Below are positions 17,655 through 27,681 of a stretch of 47,435 bases of DNA, piece by piece. Positions within the stretch are counted from its first letter, which is position 1; every line of letters starts with the position of its first letter. Source of the DNA: Candidatus Obscuribacterium magneticum (GTDB taxonomy: Bacteria > Elusimicrobiota > Elusimicrobia > F11). Below the pieces are notes generated by a model. It was not told where the DNA came from and ran no database searches. It saw only the letters and a program-made list of their open reading frames with translations. Position numbers and translations under genes: made by a program. The DNA lies in assembly GCA_020523905.1 (NCBI GenBank), contig JAJAPZ010000016.1, positions 1-47,435 of the forward strand, given 5' to 3'.

Positions 17655-17696
17655 GGTGCCGTTGCTGACTCGCCGCGGCGAGTCAGCAACGGCACC
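17655..17696. repeat. 42-base perfect palindrome in pckG leader
   Basis: The two 21-base halves are exact reverse complements, meeting at the centre CGCCGCGGCG. It lies 12 bases upstream of the pckG start, next to the ribosome binding site, so the pckG mRNA leader would form a very stable hairpin. The same centre occurs in the palindrome at 25033-25072. Confidence 0.9.
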
Positions 17697-17710
17697 ATAA
17701 TCGGCGGGGG

Positions 17711-17716
17711 ATTATA
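17711..17716 (-). promoter_or_regulatory. Candidate -10 box for pckG
   Basis: The minus strand reads TATAAT here, a perfect -10 hexamer. The -35 region 17-18 bases upstream is a poor match. If used, transcription would start near 17704 and the whole palindrome would lie in the leader. Confidence 0.35.
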
Positions 17717-17876
17717 GGAAAATGAAAGGGAATCTCTAAGCATTTATTTTTTAAGCACGGTGAATTTTTCCGAGTGAGTGGAAATTTTCACAAATTGTTT
17801 TCTATTATGCATCATCAAGGACCAATAAAATTATTGTAAATTCAGTTTCGACCTTTTTGCTAATTGAGGTGTTGCG

Positions 17877-18137
17877 ATGGCCAAGAAGAAAGTGAGGAAG
17901 AAAAAGAAAGCGTTGAAGAAAAGAAGACCAAAGAAAGCGAAAGCGGCTGTTAGGAAAAAAACCCCCCAAAGTAAGGGGTCCTTATTTTCGGAAAAGGATG
18001 AAAAGGAGGAATTGCCGAAATTTGAGCGGATTCAAGACATTGAAGCCGCTGAAGGCGCCGATCCGGACGAACCGACGGATATCGTCGCTGTTGATGATGA
18101 TGTGATCGATCTTCCGGAAAAAGAAGACGAATTTTAA
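17877..18137 (+). CDS. Small Lys-rich/acidic-tailed hypothetical protein
   Basis: The 86-residue product has a strongly basic first 45 residues rich in Lys, Arg and Ala, resembling histone-like tails or basic extensions of nucleic-acid-binding proteins. The last 35 residues are acidic with many Asp and Glu. No fold or family is recognised. A GAGGTG motif lies eight bases upstream of the ATG, so the start is well supported. It stands alone between divergent pckG and the downstream methyltransferase. Binding of DNA or RNA is only an inference from composition. Confidence 0.7.
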   Translation: MAKKKVRKKKKALKKRRPKKAKAAVRKKTPQSKGSLFSEKDEKEELPKFERIQDIEAAEGADPDEPTDIVAVDDDVIDLPEKEDEF

Positions 18138-18207
18138 ATGGCCCCCCGGATTTATAATCGGCACGAAACCTTCGGCCTTTGATTGTTTTCGCCAGCCTTA
18201 CCATTCC

Positions 18208-19119
18208 ATGAAATCAATTCATAAAATACTTCGGTTTTTCATCTCATTTTTACACGCCATAAAACGGACTGTTTGCCGTCGCGTCGACCTGGAGCGGATT
18301 CCTCTTTTAAGGCCGTTACGGCGGGCTCTGATCGCCTACGCCAAACCTTCTCAGATCACCATTCATGGCCATATCATGAGGGTCGACAAAAATGATTCCC
18401 TGGGGTTGGCCTGGTATCGGGAGTTTGAACCTTTGGAGACCCTGTTTTTTCAAAGAGAGGCCAAACCGGGACAGGTGATTGTCGATGTGGGGGCCAACAT
18501 CGGTTATTACACGCTCATGTTTGCGCGGGCGGTCGGCGGCGGGGGGCATGTCTATGCGTTTGAACCGGAACCCAGCAACGGAGAGCTCCTCCGCAAGAAC
18601 ATCGAGTTGAATGGATACCGGAATGTCACCCCCATCGGCAAAGCTGCGGCCGATCGAACCGGGCACACGCGGCTGTTTTTGAGTGGTCAAAACTTGGGGG
18701 ACCACCGGACGTTCGATTCGAAAGAAGAAAAACGGGGTTCGATCGAGATCGAGACTGTTTCCCTGGACGATTATTTTGAACGTCTCTCCCCTGCCATCGA
18801 TGTGGTCAAGATGGATATTCAAGGGGGGGAATACCATGCCTTGCGGGGGATGCGGAACATTATTCAACGGAATCCCAAGCTTATGATCGTCGCCGAATTT
18901 TGGCCCTATGGCCTGTCGCGATCCGGCGTGCAAGCAAAGGATATGCTGCAGCTGTTGCGAGAAGCCGGTTTTCAGCTTTACCAAATTCTCGAAAAGGCCC
19001 GGAAGATACGGCCCGCCGACGATGAAACCCTTTTGCGGGAGTACGGGCCGGACAATTTTGATCACACGAACCTCTTGTGCCTAAAAACCGGTTTGCCCGC
19101 CTGGATCAATGAACTATAA
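18208..19119 (+). CDS. FkbM family SAM-dependent methyltransferase
   Basis: The 303-residue protein has the class I methyltransferase motif I IVDVGANIGYYTLMFARAV at about residues 91-109, followed by YAFEPEP (acidic loop binding the ribose of SAM). DVVKMDIQGGEYHALRGM at about 198-215 is the characteristic FkbM segment. FkbM enzymes O-methylate sugars or polyketides; the substrate here cannot be told. The N-terminal 50 residues are basic and do not form a signal peptide. No clear ribosome binding site precedes the ATG. It is followed 10 bases later by tRNA-Pro. Confidence 0.9.
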   Translation: MKSIHKILRFFISFLHAIKRTVCRRVDLERIPLLRPLRRALIAYAKPSQITIHGHIMRVDKNDSLGLAWYREFEPLETLFFQREAKPGQVIVDVGANIGYYTLMFARAVGGGGHVYAFEPEPSNGELLRKNIELNGYRNVTPIGKAAADRTGHTRLFLSGQNLGDHRTFDSKEEKRGSIEIETVSLDDYFERLSPAIDVVKMDIQGGEYHALRGMRNIIQRNPKLMIVAEFWPYGLSRSGVQAKDMLQLLREAGFQLYQILEKARKIRPADDETLLREYGPDNFDHTNLLCLKTGLPAWINEL

Positions 19120-19129
19120 TCCCCAGATT

Positions 19130-19203
19130 CGGGGCGTAGCTCAGTTGGCTAGAGCGCTTGCTTTGGGAGCAAGAGGCCGCTGGTTCAAGTCCAGTCGCCC
19201 CGA
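19130..19203 (+). tRNA. tRNA-Pro (anticodon UGG)
   Basis: A 74-base cloverleaf can be drawn: a 7-bp acceptor stem CGGGGCG/CGCCCCG, D stem GCTC/GAGC, anticodon stem CTTGC/GCAAG with loop TTTGGGA (anticodon TGG), five-base variable loop, T stem GCTGG/CCAGT with loop TTCAAGT, and A73. The C1-G72 pair is typical of bacterial tRNA-Pro. The 3' CCA is not encoded. Confidence 0.97.
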
Positions 19204-19290
19204 CACTTCGACTCGGTCGCCTTCGGCGACCTCGCTCAGTGTTCGGGGGGCATGGTGAGCGACCGAAGGGAGTCGAACCATCGCCCCGAA
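19204..19290. repeat. Palindromic element abutting the tRNA 3' end
   Basis: Directly after the tRNA discriminator base, 19204-19241 forms a hairpin with CACT/AGTG at its base and GGTCGCC/GGCGACC around a TTC loop. The segment 19253-19280 is a partial inverted copy containing GGTGAGCGACCGAAGGGAGT. It resembles a dispersed palindrome seen in many genomes with TTCGACT and CGCTCA arms. It may define the 3' end of the tRNA transcript. Confidence 0.6.
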
Positions 19291-19310
19291 ATTTCTCAAG
19301 TGAGGTTGAT

Positions 19311-19616
19311 ATGAACCATCCCATCGGACGAAACGATCCCTGCCATTGCGGTTCGGGGAAGAAATATAAAAAGTGTCATCTCGAAGCGGATGAATTGAAG
19401 GAACGTAAGGCCCGTGAAAAGATGCTTGAAGAAGCGGCCAAAAAGGCCGCCGCCGAAGCGGAGGCCGCCAAGGGCGAAGCCAAGACAACGGCCGCCCCGG
19501 TTCCCAGACGGCAAGAGGAGACTCGGAAACACGGCTGGTTTTCAAAGGTGACGGATCGCATGGGTTTTTGGGGCAAACAGCAGCGGCGGACGCCCCCCAG
19601 CAGCAAAAGCGGTTAG
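19311..19616 (+). CDS. SEC-C motif protein
   Basis: The 101-residue product starts MNHPIGRNDPCHCGSGKKYK and continues KCH, the zinc-binding SEC-C motif (CxC, eight residues, CH) known from the SecA C-terminus and many small proteins. The remainder is an Ala/Glu/Lys-rich helical stretch (residues 25-60) and a Pro/Gln/Arg-rich tail. The ATG at 19311 is chosen because GAGGT precedes it by about six bases; a longer frame to 19158 would run into the tRNA. It lies 10 bases before the MscS gene and is probably co-transcribed. Its partner is unknown. Confidence 0.85.
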   Translation: MNHPIGRNDPCHCGSGKKYKKCHLEADELKERKAREKMLEEAAKKAAAEAEAAKGEAKTTAAPVPRRQEETRKHGWFSKVTDRMGFWGKQQRRTPPSSKSG

Positions 19617-19626
19617 GGAAGTCATC

Positions 19627-20697
19627 ATGGTAAGAGAGATAAATATTCTTGGGACCCCGATCCCCTTATGGCTTGCTGTGCCGGGATTTTATTTGCTTTG
19701 GTTGTTGGTGGGGCTCCTTATCAAGCGCCCTCTCTTTTCGGTATTAAATTATCTCGCCAAAAAGACCACCTGGAAATTCGACGACTTGATTCTGGAATCT
19801 TTGCACATCCCTTATGTGATCATGGTATTGGTGTGGGGCTTCGTCTTACTGATCGGGGTTGTCATCCCTCAAGCGGAAAAAGGAGCCCTGACCAAATATT
19901 CTCTCCTGGCCCTCAAAATAGGGACCATTGTTTCGATTGTCGCTTTCATTGATCAACTTTTGAGCAAGCTCATCGAAACCTACGCGGTTAAAGTCGAACT
20001 CCTGCGCATATCCCAAAGCTTGGTGACCGGGTTCGTCCACATCCTCATCCTGGTCATCGGGGGCCTTGTCATTCTGGACAGTTTGGGAGTCTCGATCACG
20101 CCGATCATTGCGTCCCTGGGAATCGGGTCATTGGCGGTGGCTTTGGCGTTGCAACCGACTCTGGAAAATCTCTTTTCCGGGGTTCAAATTATTTTGGACA
20201 AGCTGATCATTCCGGGGCAATTCGTCAAGCTCAGTTCGGGAGAGGAAGGCTACGTCGAGCGGGTTGGATGGCGGTCGACGTGGATCCGGCAGCTTCCCAA
20301 CAACATGGTGGTCATCCCCAATAAAGAGCTCGTCAATACGCGGGTGATCAACTACTATTATCCTTCTAAAGACCAGGCTGTGTTGGTCGATGTCGGGGTC
20401 CATTATTCCTCGGATCTGAAGAAAGTCGAGCGGGTGACGGCCGACGTGGCGGAAGGAATCATGAAAACAGTTCCGGGGGCGGTTCCGGAATTTAAACCCT
20501 TTATCCGGTTCCATACCTATTCCGATTCATCCATTAATTTCACGGTGATTTTGAGAGCGAAGGAGTTCGTGGATGGGTTCTTGATCAAGCATGAATTCAT
20601 CAAGGCCCTCACGGAAAGGTATGTTCAGGAGAGGATTATCATTCCCTATCCCATCGTCGCCTTGAACACGGAACAGGAAAAAGCCGTTTTAAGTTGA
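19627..20697 (+). CDS. MscS-family mechanosensitive ion channel
   Basis: The 356-residue protein has about five N-terminal hydrophobic helices. The MscS pore-helix signature follows at about residues 158-185 (ASLGIGSLAVALALQP then TLENLFSGVQIILDKLIIPG). The beta domain reads GYVERVGWRSTWIRQL and IPNKELVNTRVINYY, and an alpha/beta C-terminal domain completes the family architecture. Such channels sit in the inner membrane and release osmolytes on hypo-osmotic shock. The ATG is preceded by GGGAAG. The spacing from the SEC-C gene suggests a two-gene unit. Confidence 0.95.
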   Translation: MVREINILGTPIPLWLAVPGFYLLWLLVGLLIKRPLFSVLNYLAKKTTWKFDDLILESLHIPYVIMVLVWGFVLLIGVVIPQAEKGALTKYSLLALKIGTIVSIVAFIDQLLSKLIETYAVKVELLRISQSLVTGFVHILILVIGGLVILDSLGVSITPIIASLGIGSLAVALALQPTLENLFSGVQIILDKLIIPGQFVKLSSGEEGYVERVGWRSTWIRQLPNNMVVIPNKELVNTRVINYYYPSKDQAVLVDVGVHYSSDLKKVERVTADVAEGIMKTVPGAVPEFKPFIRFHTYSDSSINFTVILRAKEFVDGFLIKHEFIKALTERYVQERIIIPYPIVALNTEQEKAVLS

Positions 20698-20721
20698 TAA
20701 AATAAATTTATTTACCCCCTG

Positions 20722-20749
20722 TTAAAACCGCCCAAAAAGATAATATAAT
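20722..20749 (+). promoter_or_regulatory. Candidate sigma-70-type promoter for the glucan cluster
   Basis: TTAAAA at 20722-20727 and a perfect TATAAT at 20744-20749 are separated by 16 bases in the AT-rich gap after the MscS gene. The predicted start lies about 55 bases before the ATG at 20813. Confidence 0.5.
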
Positions 20750-20812
20750 TGGGACTTCCCGTAAAAACACCGACGAGCCACCTCTTCACTCGTCATAAAT
20801 GAGAGAATATTA

Positions 20813-22561
20813 ATGCTTAAAAGCCCTCACATTATTTGGGTGCGCCCGAATAGTGATATTGTTTATCGCTCCAAAGGAGAAGTGAAGTGCCAGCCCAGCT
20901 CGGTGGCGCCGAAGTTGTCTGAAAAAGGGTTGAGGATCAATATCCTTGTGCCCTACAATTCCGCTCTCCTTCCTAAAACAAAGCTCACACCCTCTCGGAT
21001 AACACGTCACGCGATTCGTTTAAGCCAGGATTATCCCGTCGAAATCATCAAACTCAGTAAGGGCTCCGTGTCACCCGGGATTTTCATGGTGAAAATGCCG
21101 GACCTCGAGCCGGCCATGGTGGGGGCTCTTTTCTCGAAGTCCGCTCTGGCGTTGGCGCAGCAGTTGAAACGCCCCGTGGATGTTTTTCATATGTTTGAAT
21201 GGGGCGCATCCCTTGTCCCTCTCTGGTTGGAGATGGGCGCCAACGGTTCCACCGTGACCAAAGAGGCGCGGACATTTTTAAGCATCCGGTCCCTGGCGGA
21301 TCAGGGCAATTTTGCCCCCGCCATCATGGCCTATATCGGCATTCCGGAGACCCTGTTTCATCCGGATGGGATCGAGTATTACGGCAAAGTCAGCTTTCTA
21401 AAAACAGGGCTCCTCATGTCGGATGGTATAAGTCTTATCGATACCGGGCGGTCAAGCGTTTCCCTGCCAATGAATTCTATCAACGGAATGCAGGGTGTCC
21501 TGGATGCGCACGTGCACAAGTTGCGGCGCTGGGTCTCCGACCGGTCGGTCCGGAATTATCTCGATGTTTATCAGGAATTGTTGACACAACCCAAAGGTGG
21601 TCCTGTCCTACCGAAACTGGTCAAGAAACTTCATCAAACCAAGCGGGAAGTGAAAAGTTATGTCGACATCTGGGGGCCCGAGCCGCCGGACCGCTACCAC
21701 CGAAGTTACATCGCCTTTTTGATTCAAGCCCCCAAAAAAGCCTTTGCCTTTTGGGAGCAGATCTACTCGCCCCACAAAGAATACGGGTTGGTGCTGGAAG
21801 ACGTCAAAAGCGGGCACAGGCATCTTTTGTCACGCGGGTTGCCTCCCGTGGCCGACTATTGGATTGATGTCCAGCCGGACCGCGAGTACGCCGTGGAGCT
21901 GGTTGGTTTTGACGAGGGCGGCTTGATGCACATCCTCATGCGGTCCAAGATCGTTCGAACGCCGCGGGATTGGATGAGCGGCAATACCAATGCAATTTTC
22001 ATTGATGTTCGCGAGCGGCGGCGAATCAAGATGAAGTGGCCGAAATGGCAATGGCGCACCTACCGGCCCGGCGCCAGCGAACAGCTGGTTGAATTGACCA
22101 CCGAAATGGTCACGCAGTTTCCGAACCTGCCCAGTTCCTGGGGGAAAGTCCCCAGCTCATGGACCCAGGTGCCCGGGTCTTTTAGTCACGTCCCAAGTTC
22201 CTACAGCTCCCTTACGTTGGCGGGCAGTTCCTACACGTTTGCCGCCAGTTCTTTCAGCAACATCCCCAGTTCCTGGAGTCATATCCCAAGCTCGTGGGGC
22301 AAAGTCCCCAGTTCCTGGGGAGTCGCCTCCAATCCGGGGGCGGCTCTCGTTGGGGTCGGAACGGTTTACAGCGGCAAGACGTTGAGAAGTGGTCAACGAA
22401 AACTGGGTTGCAGCGGTCGAGTCCCACCCTCTCTGTGGCGTGCCCTGGGCTTCCGGATGTCCAATCCCGGGGCCAATATGCCACGGGCCTTAAAGAACAT
22501 CCCCGATTTTTGGGGAAAACCCAACAACTCCACAACCAAGCTTAAAAAGAAGAAAAAATAA
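20813..22561 (+). CDS. Glycogen-synthase-like (GT5 N-domain) / DUF4912 fusion protein
   Basis: The 582-residue protein has three parts. Residues 1-250 resemble the N-terminal half of GlgA-type glycogen synthase: a first strand IIWVRPNSD, then LRINILVPYNS, VFHMFEWGASLVPLWLEM near 125, LADQGNFAP, and FLKTGLLMSDGISLID. The substrate-binding KTGGL loop is replaced by RSKGEV and the C-terminal GT-B half is absent, so glycosyltransfer is doubtful. Residues 280-395 match DUF4912 (PPDRYHRSYIAFLIQAPKKA, FAFWEQIY). Residues 440-505 are tandem PSSW-type repeats. It ends three bases before the GH57 gene, implying a role in glucan metabolism, perhaps binding or scaffolding. The ribosome binding site is weak. 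Confidence 0.8.
   Translation: MLKSPHIIWVRPNSDIVYRSKGEVKCQPSSVAPKLSEKGLRINILVPYNSALLPKTKLTPSRITRHAIRLSQDYPVEIIKLSKGSVSPGIFMVKMPDLEPAMVGALFSKSALALAQQLKRPVDVFHMFEWGASLVPLWLEMGANGSTVTKEARTFLSIRSLADQGNFAPAIMAYIGIPETLFHPDGIEYYGKVSFLKTGLLMSDGISLIDTGRSSVSLPMNSINGMQGVLDAHVHKLRRWVSDRSVRNYLDVYQELLTQPKGGPVLPKLVKKLHQTKREVKSYVDIWGPEPPDRYHRSYIAFLIQAPKKAFAFWEQIYSPHKEYGLVLEDVKSGHRHLLSRGLPPVADYWIDVQPDREYAVELVGFDEGGLMHILMRSKIVRTPRDWMSGNTNAIFIDVRERRRIKMKWPKWQWRTYRPGASEQLVELTTEMVTQFPNLPSSWGKVPSSWTQVPGSFSHVPSSYSSLTLAGSSYTFAASSFSNIPSSWSHIPSSWGKVPSSWGVASNPGAALVGVGTVYSGKTLRSGQRKLGCSGRVPPSLWRALGFRMSNPGANMPRALKNIPDFWGKPNNSTTKLKKKKK
22130..22330 (+). repeat. Tandem PSSW-type heptad repeats
   Basis: About nine coding repeats of seven to nine residues follow P-[SG]-S-[WFY]-x-x-[VI], for example PSSWGKV, PSSWTQV, PGSFSHV, PSSYSSL, ASSFSNI, PSSWSHI and PSSWGKV. 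The aromatic residue at every seventh position could give a carbohydrate-stacking or adhesive surface. Confidence 0.85.
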
Positions 22562-22564
22562 AAA

Positions 22565-24202
22565 ATGCCCAACGAACCCACCGGTTATTTGGCGTTGGTT
22601 TTGCACGCCCATTTGCCCTTCATCCGGCATCCGGAATATCCGGACTTTCTGGAGGAAGACTGGTTTTTTGAAGGTGTGGTTGAAACCTACGCTCCCCTTC
22701 TTCTTCGGTTGGAACGGCTGCGGTACGAAGGCCTCAAGTTCCGATTGACGATGACGGTCTCCCCCACCTTGGCGGCCATGTTGGAAGACGAGTTGCTGCG
22801 GGGACGACTCTTTCAATACCTGGAGAAGCGAATTGATTTTTTGCATAAAGAGTCTATCGGAAACAACGGGAATCACCTCCAGCATCTCGCCGGGCATTAC
22901 TTAGGAGAATTTTCTGAAGTTAAAGATTTCATTTTTAACCGTCACGGAGGCAGACTTTTATACAGCCTTCGGGATTTACAGAGCTCCGGCCATTTGGAAA
23001 TCATCACGTGTGCGGCCAGCCACGGTTTGGCTCCCCTCATGAGCGGTGTGACGGCCTGGCGGGCCCAAGTGAACACAGCGGTTCGCACCCACGAGACCTA
23101 TTTTGGCACCAAGCCCCGCGGCATTTGGCTCGCCGAATGCGGTTACGAAGACGGCATTGATCAAGTTGTGGCGGAAGCCGGCCTGGAATACTTTTATGTC
23201 GACACCCATGGGATTCTTTTCGGTGACCCCCAGCCGGCCTTTGGTCCGTACGCCCCGGTGATTACCGATAACGGAGTGAGTGTTTTCGCCCGCGATCCGG
23301 AATCCAGCAAACAAGTCTGGAGCCGCGAAGAAGGGTATCCGGGGGATTACTTTTACCGCGAGTTTTACCGCGATGTGGGGTACGACGCCGATTACGAATA
23401 CATCAAGCCTTATCTCCATTCGGACGGAGTCCGGCGAGGGGTGGGCATCAAGTATCACCGCATCACAGGAAAAGTCGGGTTGGGAGATAAACAGTTTTAC
23501 GACGTCCATGTGGGCCGGGAAAAGGCCGCGGCGCACGCGGGAAATTTCGTGTTCAATCGCCAGGCCCAGGTCCGCCATCTTCGTCCCCGCGTCAAATACC
23601 CGCCGATTCTGGTGGCCCCTTACGATGCGGAACTCTTTGGGCACTGGTGGTACGAAGGGCCCACCTTCATCGAATACCTGATCCGGAAAATGACATTTGA
23701 CCAATCCGACGTCGAACTCATTACGGGTTCCGATTATTTGGACCGCCACCCCGTCCGGCAGATTCAGCGCATCAATCCCTCCACCTGGGGATCGGAAGGG
23801 TATAACCTGGTGTGGTTGAATGGCGCCAACGCCTGGATTTACCGTCACCAGCACTGGGCCGAAAAGAAGATGGAAGAGATTGCCAACCGATATCCTGAGG
23901 CCGATGGAAATTTAAGGCGCGGTCTCAATCAATTATTGCGCGAGCTTCTCCTCCTTCAATCCAGCGACTGGGCCTTCATCATATCAACAGGCACCACCGT
24001 TCCCTATGCCACCAAGCGGTTTCGGGTGCACCTGGACCGGTTCCGGCAGTTGGCGGATCAAATTGAATGGAACAAAATAGATCCGGGATTTTTAAAATAC
24101 TTGGAAGACACAGACAATATTTACCCCACCGCCGACTACAAAGATATTTATCAAAAGTCCGATGCCGTCGTGGAACCTCTCCATTCCTACGCCCACTCTT
24201 AA
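22565..24202 (+). CDS. GH57 family 1,4-alpha-glucan branching enzyme
   Basis: The 545-residue protein begins with the GH57 HAHLPF motif (LALVLHAHLPFIRHPE) and has the nucleophile Glu in GIWLAECGYEDG near residue 195 and the acid/base Asp in VAPYDAELFGHWWYEG near 355. The remaining C-terminal half is the helical DUF1957 region typical of GH57 branching enzymes (EC 2.4.1.18), which make alpha-1,6 branches in glycogen. Length fits this subgroup. It follows the GlgA-like/DUF4912 gene by three bases with no clear ribosome binding site, suggesting translational coupling. Family assignment is firm; branching activity is by subgroup resemblance. Confidence 0.93.
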   Translation: MPNEPTGYLALVLHAHLPFIRHPEYPDFLEEDWFFEGVVETYAPLLLRLERLRYEGLKFRLTMTVSPTLAAMLEDELLRGRLFQYLEKRIDFLHKESIGNNGNHLQHLAGHYLGEFSEVKDFIFNRHGGRLLYSLRDLQSSGHLEIITCAASHGLAPLMSGVTAWRAQVNTAVRTHETYFGTKPRGIWLAECGYEDGIDQVVAEAGLEYFYVDTHGILFGDPQPAFGPYAPVITDNGVSVFARDPESSKQVWSREEGYPGDYFYREFYRDVGYDADYEYIKPYLHSDGVRRGVGIKYHRITGKVGLGDKQFYDVHVGREKAAAHAGNFVFNRQAQVRHLRPRVKYPPILVAPYDAELFGHWWYEGPTFIEYLIRKMTFDQSDVELITGSDYLDRHPVRQIQRINPSTWGSEGYNLVWLNGANAWIYRHQHWAEKKMEEIANRYPEADGNLRRGLNQLLRELLLLQSSDWAFIISTGTTVPYATKRFRVHLDRFRQLADQIEWNKIDPGFLKYLEDTDNIYPTADYKDIYQKSDAVVEPLHSYAHS

Positions 24203-25064
24203 GTTCTCCCATAACACCCTTCTCTTTCTTGTCGTTTTACTTGTCGTTTTCTTTTTTGTTCGTCGGTCTTTTGTCGGCCTATTTTTCTATCCTGACAATG
24301 AGGATTACGGGTCACCGTCTTATCGGCGGATTCCCTTTGAAGACGTTTTCTTTCCCGGCGGAAAGGGCCGGAAATTGCACGGCTACTTTTTTAGGCCTGA
24401 GGGAAGACCGCGGGGGACAATCATTCAGTGCCACGGCAATGCGGCCAACATTACCAATCACTATACCTTGATGCTTTTTTTGGGCAAGGCGGGTTATAAC
24501 GTCTTTGTGTTCGATTATGGCGGCTTCGGGCAATCGGAAGGGAGTCCTTCGCCCGATAGTATCGTCGGCGATGCTTTTTCCGCCTTGGCCTATGTTCGGA
24601 GCCGGCCGGACGTCGACAAAAATCGCATCGCCCTTTTTGGACAATCATTGGGGGGAGCGCCGGCGGCTGCCGTGACAGCCCGGGAGAAGAATCTACGATG
24701 TCTCATTTTGGAGGCTTCCTTTACTACCTACAGGGAGATGGCCTTGGCCACCTCCTTGGGACGCCTCCTTTTCTTTATTGTCCCCGCCTTTATCCCCGGC
24801 ACAGGGCCAAAACAATTTTTAAAAGACATCGTCCCGCGACCCCTCCTTATTATTCATGGCGAGACAGATCCCGTTGTTCCCGTAAAATTTTCCCGTCGTT
24901 TGCACGAGCTGTCTCCCTCCAATTCCCGGCTGGTCATCATTCCGGGTTTTTCTCATCTTGAAGGGCCGGAGGGTTATTCTGATTATTCAACAGCCGTCTT
25001 GGAATTTTTGGAAAATAATTTGAAGGGGTCTTTGAAGGGGTCAAGTCCGCCGCGGCGGACTTGA
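24162..25064 (+). CDS. Membrane-anchored alpha/beta hydrolase
   Basis: The 300-residue protein has one N-terminal hydrophobic anchor (residues 17-35), then an alpha/beta hydrolase fold. The oxyanion segment IIQCHGNAAN, nucleophile elbow FGQSLGG (Ser162), the acid in HGETDPVVP and the His in GFSHLEG form a complete Ser-Asp-His triad of the BEM46/YfhR-like type. It overlaps the GH57 gene by 41 bases. The last 14 residues (LKGSLKGSSPPRRT) are encoded by a duplicated GAAGGGGTC and a 40-base palindrome, and the stop codon lies inside that palindrome. Substrate is unknown; a carboxylesterase or lipid role is possible. Confidence 0.9.
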   Translation: MPSWNLSIPTPTLKFSHNTLLFLVVLLVVFFFVRRSFVGLFFYPDNEDYGSPSYRRIPFEDVFFPGGKGRKLHGYFFRPEGRPRGTIIQCHGNAANITNHYTLMLFLGKAGYNVFVFDYGGFGQSEGSPSPDSIVGDAFSALAYVRSRPDVDKNRIALFGQSLGGAPAAAVTAREKNLRCLILEASFTTYREMALATSLGRLLFFIVPAFIPGTGPKQFLKDIVPRPLLIIHGETDPVVPVKFSRRLHELSPSNSRLVIIPGFSHLEGPEGYSDYSTAVLEFLENNLKGSLKGSSPPRRT

Positions 25065-25072
25065 CCCCTTCA
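25033..25072. repeat. 40-base perfect palindrome overlapping a stop codon
   Basis: The halves are exact reverse complements and meet in CGCCGCGGCG, the same centre as the palindrome at 17655-17696. It contains the hydrolase stop codon and separates that gene from glutamine synthetase. There is no T-tract, so it is not a typical intrinsic terminator. Confidence 0.9.
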
Positions 25073-25121
25073 TGAGCAAATGATTTGATTGATCACCTTA
25101 TAAATGTCTGGGGAGAGAAAT

Positions 25122-27308
<2,187 letters not shown>

Positions 27309-27390
27309 GGCCGTAGGCCCGCCACTTAAGTTTTTTATTGCCCCCGTCATTTTGATTTTGTTTACTTTTTCCCGTTTCAAAACCCGTCTT

Positions 27391-27570
27391 TAGGTGCCGT
27401 GTCCTTCCTTCAGGGGAGGCCACGGAGAATAGGGAATCCCGTGTAAATCGGGAGCGGTCCCGCCACTGTGAGTGGGGACGCAGCGTTCGTTGAAATCACT
27501 ACCCGCTGTTTTAGGGTGGGAAGAAAGAACGGTTGCGATTGATCCACGAAGCCAGGAGACCTGCCTAGAG
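27391..27570 (+). promoter_or_regulatory. Cobalamin riboswitch aptamer
   Basis: The leader of the btuB-like gene carries the conserved elements of the adenosylcobalamin riboswitch: AGGTGCCGTG near 27392, AGGGAATCCCGTGTAAATCG at 27431-27450, the B12 box GCCACTG at 27462-27468, and GAAGCCAGGAGACCTGCC at 27548-27565. Boundaries are approximate. The genes downstream import and activate B12, as expected. It fills most of the 373-base gap after glutamine synthetase. Confidence 0.95.
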
Positions 27571-27579
27571 AGGGAGCCC

Positions 27580-27606
27580 ACGTTCATTCGTCGGGTTAGT
27601 GAACGT
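27580..27606 (+). promoter_or_regulatory. Hairpin between aptamer and terminator
   Basis: A perfect 7-bp stem ACGTTCA/TGAACGT encloses a 13-base loop. It lies between the riboswitch aptamer and the terminator and is probably part of the expression platform. Confidence 0.5.
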
Positions 27607-27629
27607 TTGACGGTGCTTTCATCGCAAGA

Positions 27630-27662
27630 CCTCAGGCTCCCATGGGAGTCTGAGGTTTTTTT
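27630..27662 (+). terminator. Riboswitch-controlled intrinsic terminator
   Basis: CCTCAGGCTCC pairs with GGAGTCTGAGG (one G-T pair) around a CATG loop and is followed by seven T. It sits 20 bases before the btuB-like start, so B12 binding probably favours termination here. Confidence 0.9.
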
Positions 27663-27681
27663 ATAGGGAGGACCTATTACG

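Noticed and set aside
19158..19310. Upstream extension of the SEC-C gene
   Set aside because: It would start inside the tRNA and pass through the palindrome; the ATG at 19311 has its own ribosome binding site.
22130..22330. Possible CRISPR-like array
   Set aside because: The repeats are in-frame coding heptads with varied bases and no spacers.
22976..23854. Minus-strand open frame of 292 aa opposite GH57
   Set aside because: It is a shadow of the GH57 gene, whose catalytic motifs fix the plus strand.
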